A stretch of DNA of 14,648 nucleotides from Chloroflexota bacterium. GTDB lineage: Bacteria; Chloroflexota; Dehalococcoidia; JACQGW01. Below the pieces are notes generated by a model that worked only from the letters and a program-made list of their open reading frames with translations, made no database searches and was not told where the DNA came from. This document shows, in pieces, positions 12,356-14,648 of this stretch; position 1 is the first letter of the stretch, and each line of letters opens with the position of its first letter. The stretch lies in contig JACQGW010000072.1 of NCBI GenBank assembly GCA_016199325.1, positions 1 to 14,648 on the forward strand, in the 5' to 3' direction. Position numbers and translations under genes: made by a program.

Positions 12356-13603
12356 GTGCTTGACGTTGATGGGAATCCGGCCTATGGCCCCATAAACCTC
12401 ACGAACAACACTGCCTGGGGTACCTCCAACGACGTGAACAGGCCCAGCTTCTCCGATCCGCGCATCGCTGCCACCGGCGACAACCGTTTCATGCTCGCCT
12501 GGTGGGCAAGCCATCGGGCTGCGCCCACGGGTGGCTGCAGCTACTGCTCGGTCGACGATATCTACTATGCCGTGCGCGATAGCCGTGGGAGTGAGGTCAA
12601 GCCAGCCTCCAGACTTACCAGCGATACTCCAGGCACCGACGATGGCTACTACGGCGCGGCACTCACACGCCTATCCGGCAACCGCGCGTTGCTGACAACT
12701 CGACGCGGAGGGAACTATGGGGATGTGTACTCCGTCGTACTCGACAGTGCCGGCAGCGTCGTTCGGGGAATGACGAATCTCTCCGGAGACGGGCCGAGCC
12801 AGACAGATTGGATGCCTGCCGCAGTTCAGATTCCGGGCGGAAACACGGTAGTGGCCTGGTCGAGCGGCTGGGCAGAAACCAGCGTGATCCGCTTCGCCGT
12901 GCTCGATGCGTCGTACGGGCGCGTCTCCGGCCCGACCCTTCTGACAAACCCAGCGGCGCGGGGGGGCAACTACTATATCTCCGTAGCCGCGGATGGCGCT
13001 GGCAATGTGGTCCTTACGTGGATGGATTTCGAATACCCTCAACTGAACCTGTACTACGCGCTGGTGGACGGCGCCGGCTCGATCCTGACGCCACCTCAGA
13101 TCTTCCAGACGAGCCGTGCCGCCAGCCCCTCCATCTTGACCAGCTTCGAGGGCTACGGTAGCGCGTCGTACAACTGGACACCGGTCTCGGGAGTGGATGC
13201 CGCGGTGGCGTTCGACCGATCGGTCTTCGGCGCCTCGCCCGGGCAACGCGCAAGCGTGACCGTACGTTACGCCAATCACGGCGCCACGAAGGCCAGCGGG
13301 ATCGTCTTGACCGCTATCATGGACAGCGGCCTGTCTTATTCCAGCGACACGTCGGGTATCACTCCGACCGTGAGCGGAAATAGCGTCGTTTGGCGTCTAC
13401 CGGAGCTGAGCTTGCTGGAGAGCCGTGGCTTGGCCTTCGCCGTTGAAGTCCCATCCGGCGCAGCCTACGGCACCCGATATCCAGTGACCGTCAGGCTGTC
13501 CACGGACTCACCGGATACGGACCTGTCTGACAACACGTCGACTGCCCAGGTGATAGTTACACATCGCCTGTTCTTGCCCTTCCTCCGACGAGGTGTCCCG
13601 TAG
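12356..13603 (+). CDS. Secreted propeller-like repeat protein with DUF11/CARDB-like domain, N-terminus missing
   Basis: The frame encodes four to five units of about 55-65 residues with the signature 'xYAVLDxxGxxVxxPTxLT', for example 'DIYYAVRDSRG', 'DVYSVVLDSAG', 'IRFAVLDASYG' and 'NLYYALVDGAG', as in beta-propeller blades. A DUF11/CARDB-like Ig module follows (about residues 280-398, with 'ASVTVRYANHGATKASGIVL'), then the tail 'HRLFLPFLRRGVP', like a C-terminal motif I associate with secreted Chloroflexi proteins. There is no signal peptide. Coding character continues upstream of the GTG at 12356 to about 12326 ('DESNSNIYFAVLDVDG') without a start codon or SD, right against the stop of the previous gene. 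I read it as a 5'-deleted gene. Its lower GC and different codon use set it apart from the genes to the left. Confidence 0.7.
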   Translation: MLDVDGNPAYGPINLTNNTAWGTSNDVNRPSFSDPRIAATGDNRFMLAWWASHRAAPTGGCSYCSVDDIYYAVRDSRGSEVKPASRLTSDTPGTDDGYYGAALTRLSGNRALLTTRRGGNYGDVYSVVLDSAGSVVRGMTNLSGDGPSQTDWMPAAVQIPGGNTVVAWSSGWAETSVIRFAVLDASYGRVSGPTLLTNPAARGGNYYISVAADGAGNVVLTWMDFEYPQLNLYYALVDGAGSILTPPQIFQTSRAASPSILTSFEGYGSASYNWTPVSGVDAAVAFDRSVFGASPGQRASVTVRYANHGATKASGIVLTAIMDSGLSYSSDTSGITPTVSGNSVVWRLPELSLLESRGLAFAVEVPSGAAYGTRYPVTVRLSTDSPDTDLSDNTSTAQVIVTHRLFLPFLRRGVP

Positions 13604-13609
13604 TTCATC

Positions 13610-13837
13610 GTGCTCTATGATCGTGTGGCTAGCCTGGCGGCCTATTCGGACGGTGAGCCGGCCATTCAGTTGAACGCCGAGAAGACGGCGCGGACGGCGC
13701 CGCTCATCGCCGTGAGCAATGAGCCGGAGGGCCGCTCGGCCGTGCCGGTCGCGCCGATTGTGCAGCTCCAGCAGACGCGGTTCCGCATCTCGCTGCCCAT
13801 CATTGCTCGGGGCAGTCAGTCGAGTGGGGGGTGGTAG
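13610..13837 (+). CDS. Short remnant ending in a surface-protein-like tail
   Basis: A 75-residue frame follows the preceding stop in the same reading frame, six bases later. It has no recognisable domain, but its end, 'RFRISLPIIARGS', resembles the tail of the previous product ('HRLFLPFLRRG'): hydrophobic residues with a Leu-Pro pair followed by Arg. No SD precedes the GTG. It may be the 3' remnant of another secreted-protein gene, or the former continuation of 12356-13603 beyond a newer stop. It may also be non-coding. Confidence 0.3.
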   Translation: MLYDRVASLAAYSDGEPAIQLNAEKTARTAPLIAVSNEPEGRSAVPVAPIVQLQQTRFRISLPIIARGSQSSGGW

Positions 13838-13876
13838 CGTCATGCCCTGAACTGCCGACCTGTGGGTGACCAACGG

Positions 13877-14227
13877 ATGAGGACCAGTGACCACGTCAAG
13901 TCGTGGCGCGCCGGACGAGACGTATCCGGCGACAACGCCTCTAGCCGGGCTGTCGGTCAAATGCGGTCGCGGCGTGTCCGTAACGATCGCGATCAGGCGG
14001 CAACAGGCTCCGAGGGTTCTGAGCGCCCATCGCTGTCCGAGCGCGAGAAAGCGGTCCTCCAAGCATTCGTGCGGTGTGACGGCAGCACTCATGTCGCTCG
14101 GACGCTCGGCATCAGCGAGTCTACCGTCAGGAACCACCTGGGCGCGATCTACTGGAAGCTCGGCGTCAAATCCCGGTTGGCCGCCGTCGTCGTGGCGATT
14201 CGGCAGGGGATAGTCCACATGGAATGA
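13877..14227 (+). CDS. Small LuxR-type helix-turn-helix regulator without a receiver domain
   Basis: The last 65 of 116 residues form a LuxR/GerE DNA-binding domain: 'LSEREKAVLQAF' (helix 1), 'THVARTLGISESTVRNHLGA' (helix-turn-helix) and 'IYWKLGVKSRLAAV' (dimer helix). The first 50 residues are basic and polar, without receiver, PAS or autoinducer-binding features, so no input domain is visible. The ATG at 13877 is preceded by GGGTGA at 13864-13869, a partial SD at good spacing; GTG 13862 is the alternative. It could be a stand-alone regulator of a kind common in large genomes, or the C-terminal remnant of a response regulator. Its targets are unknown. Confidence 0.75.
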   Translation: MRTSDHVKSWRAGRDVSGDNASSRAVGQMRSRRVRNDRDQAATGSEGSERPSLSEREKAVLQAFVRCDGSTHVARTLGISESTVRNHLGAIYWKLGVKSRLAAVVVAIRQGIVHME

Positions 14228-14530
14228 GGCGCTGCGGGGCTGCGCGGCTTCGGTGGCCGTCACCATTTCGCGTTCGGTAACCGTCGTAGTGGCGGCTCGG
14301 GAGCCGCCCGCCCAGTTCGTGAACCGTACGCCGCCCCTCGAATGGCACGGCACCTACCTTCGCCAGGGCTCCGACCGCGCCATCTCTCATCGACAGGAGC
14401 CTGATAGTAGGTTATCGTCTTCTCCTCAGTAGTAGATAGAGACTACTTCAGAGAACATGTTATCATGGTATATTGCGGAACTGATACGCCGTGCCGTCAT
14501 GCAGGCGTATGGATTAGCAGAGGATGTCGG
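14228..14530. other. Gene-poor stretch with lower GC
   Basis: I see no defensible gene here. GC drops around 14400-14520. Two small dyads are present: AGTAGT (14428-14433) with ACTACT (14442-14447) around 8 nt, and the 8-bp palindrome AACATGTT (14454-14461), just before an AT-rich stretch with TATCAT and TATATT. These could be operator and promoter parts for a gene to the right of the window, but no clear -35 box is placed correctly. Confidence 0.4.
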
Positions 14531-14647
14531 GGCATGTTTCAAATTCGGCAGGAAATCGGTTGACACTCTGGAGGGCCGCCCCGACTGCTGGCAAGGCGGG
14601 GAAATAACGAGGCGCTGCAAAGTGTCAAGCGGTTTCTGAAACATGCC
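14531..14647. repeat. Interrupted inverted repeat at the right edge
   Basis: GGCATGTTTCA (14531-14541) is repeated perfectly inverted as TGAAACATGCC (14637-14647). Inside, 14552-14567 and 14621-14636 pair at 14 of 16 positions and both contain TTGACACT when read inward. The left arm has 10 extra bases (14542-14551) between the two blocks. The interior is 53 nt. This could be the end of a mobile element, a pair of facing binding sites, or facing -35 boxes. The window ends before its context can be seen. Confidence 0.75.
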
Positions 14648-14648
14648 G

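Noticed and set aside
13508..14353. 281-codon - strand frame opposite the LuxR-type gene
   Set aside because: No domain is recognisable, while the + strand encodes a clear LuxR helix-turn-helix in the same interval.
14426..14644. Short frames on both strands near the right edge (60 and 72 codons)
   Set aside because: They cross the inverted repeat, lack SD sequences and recognisable domains, and overlap each other.

Overview
The window is GC-rich DNA, most likely from a Chloroflexota (Chloroflexi) bacterium. I infer this from four things: long polytopic GT39-like membrane proteins with C-terminal beta-sandwich modules, several families of GC-rich palindromic repeats of the kind I associate with Chloroflexi genomes, a secreted repeat protein ending in an 'LFLPFLRR'-type tail, and a PPOX-class (TIGR03668-like) flavin/F420 protein. 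No rRNA or single-copy marker confirms the phylum.

Layout. Bases 1-128 look like the right end of an insertion sequence (3' end of an ISAs1-type transposase). It abuts, and has apparently removed the front of, a GT39-like membrane protein gene (115-1095). Three further large membrane-protein genes follow on the + strand: 1230-4241, 4519-7008 and 7010-8914. The last two are separated by one base. A fourth lies on the - strand (8888-11428), overlaps the end of its neighbour by 27 bp, and is a clear paralogue of the 1230-4241 gene. All look like GT-C-fold glycosyltransferases or their relatives: many membrane segments, an acidic first extracytoplasmic loop and a soluble C-terminal domain. They would be expected to add sugars from lipid carriers to surface glycans outside the membrane. 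No sugar-donor, flippase or polymerase gene is visible, so the product cannot be named.

The most unusual feature is how palindromic repeats have entered these genes. The 1230-4241 gene carries about 414 bp (138 codons) that its paralogue lacks. That block contains two different near-perfect palindromes and a 51-bp tandem duplication, all in frame. The 4519-7008 gene carries a perfect 35-bp inverted repeat of the same family, read in the same frame, plus half of another repeat family. A further 34-bp palindrome lies between these two genes. This resembles the protein-coding palindromic elements known from Rickettsia (RPEs).

The divergent spacer 11429-11883 holds two more palindromic repeats, one nested. 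To its right are a small PPOX-class flavin/F420 protein (11884-12330), the body of a secreted propeller/DUF11 protein with no proper N-terminus (12356-13603), a short in-frame remnant with a second surface-protein-like tail (13610-13837), and a small LuxR-type DNA-binding protein without a receiver domain (13877-14227). The last 420 bp are less GC-rich, contain a long interrupted inverted repeat reaching the window edge, and hold no gene I can defend. The right third looks like a patchwork of remnants.
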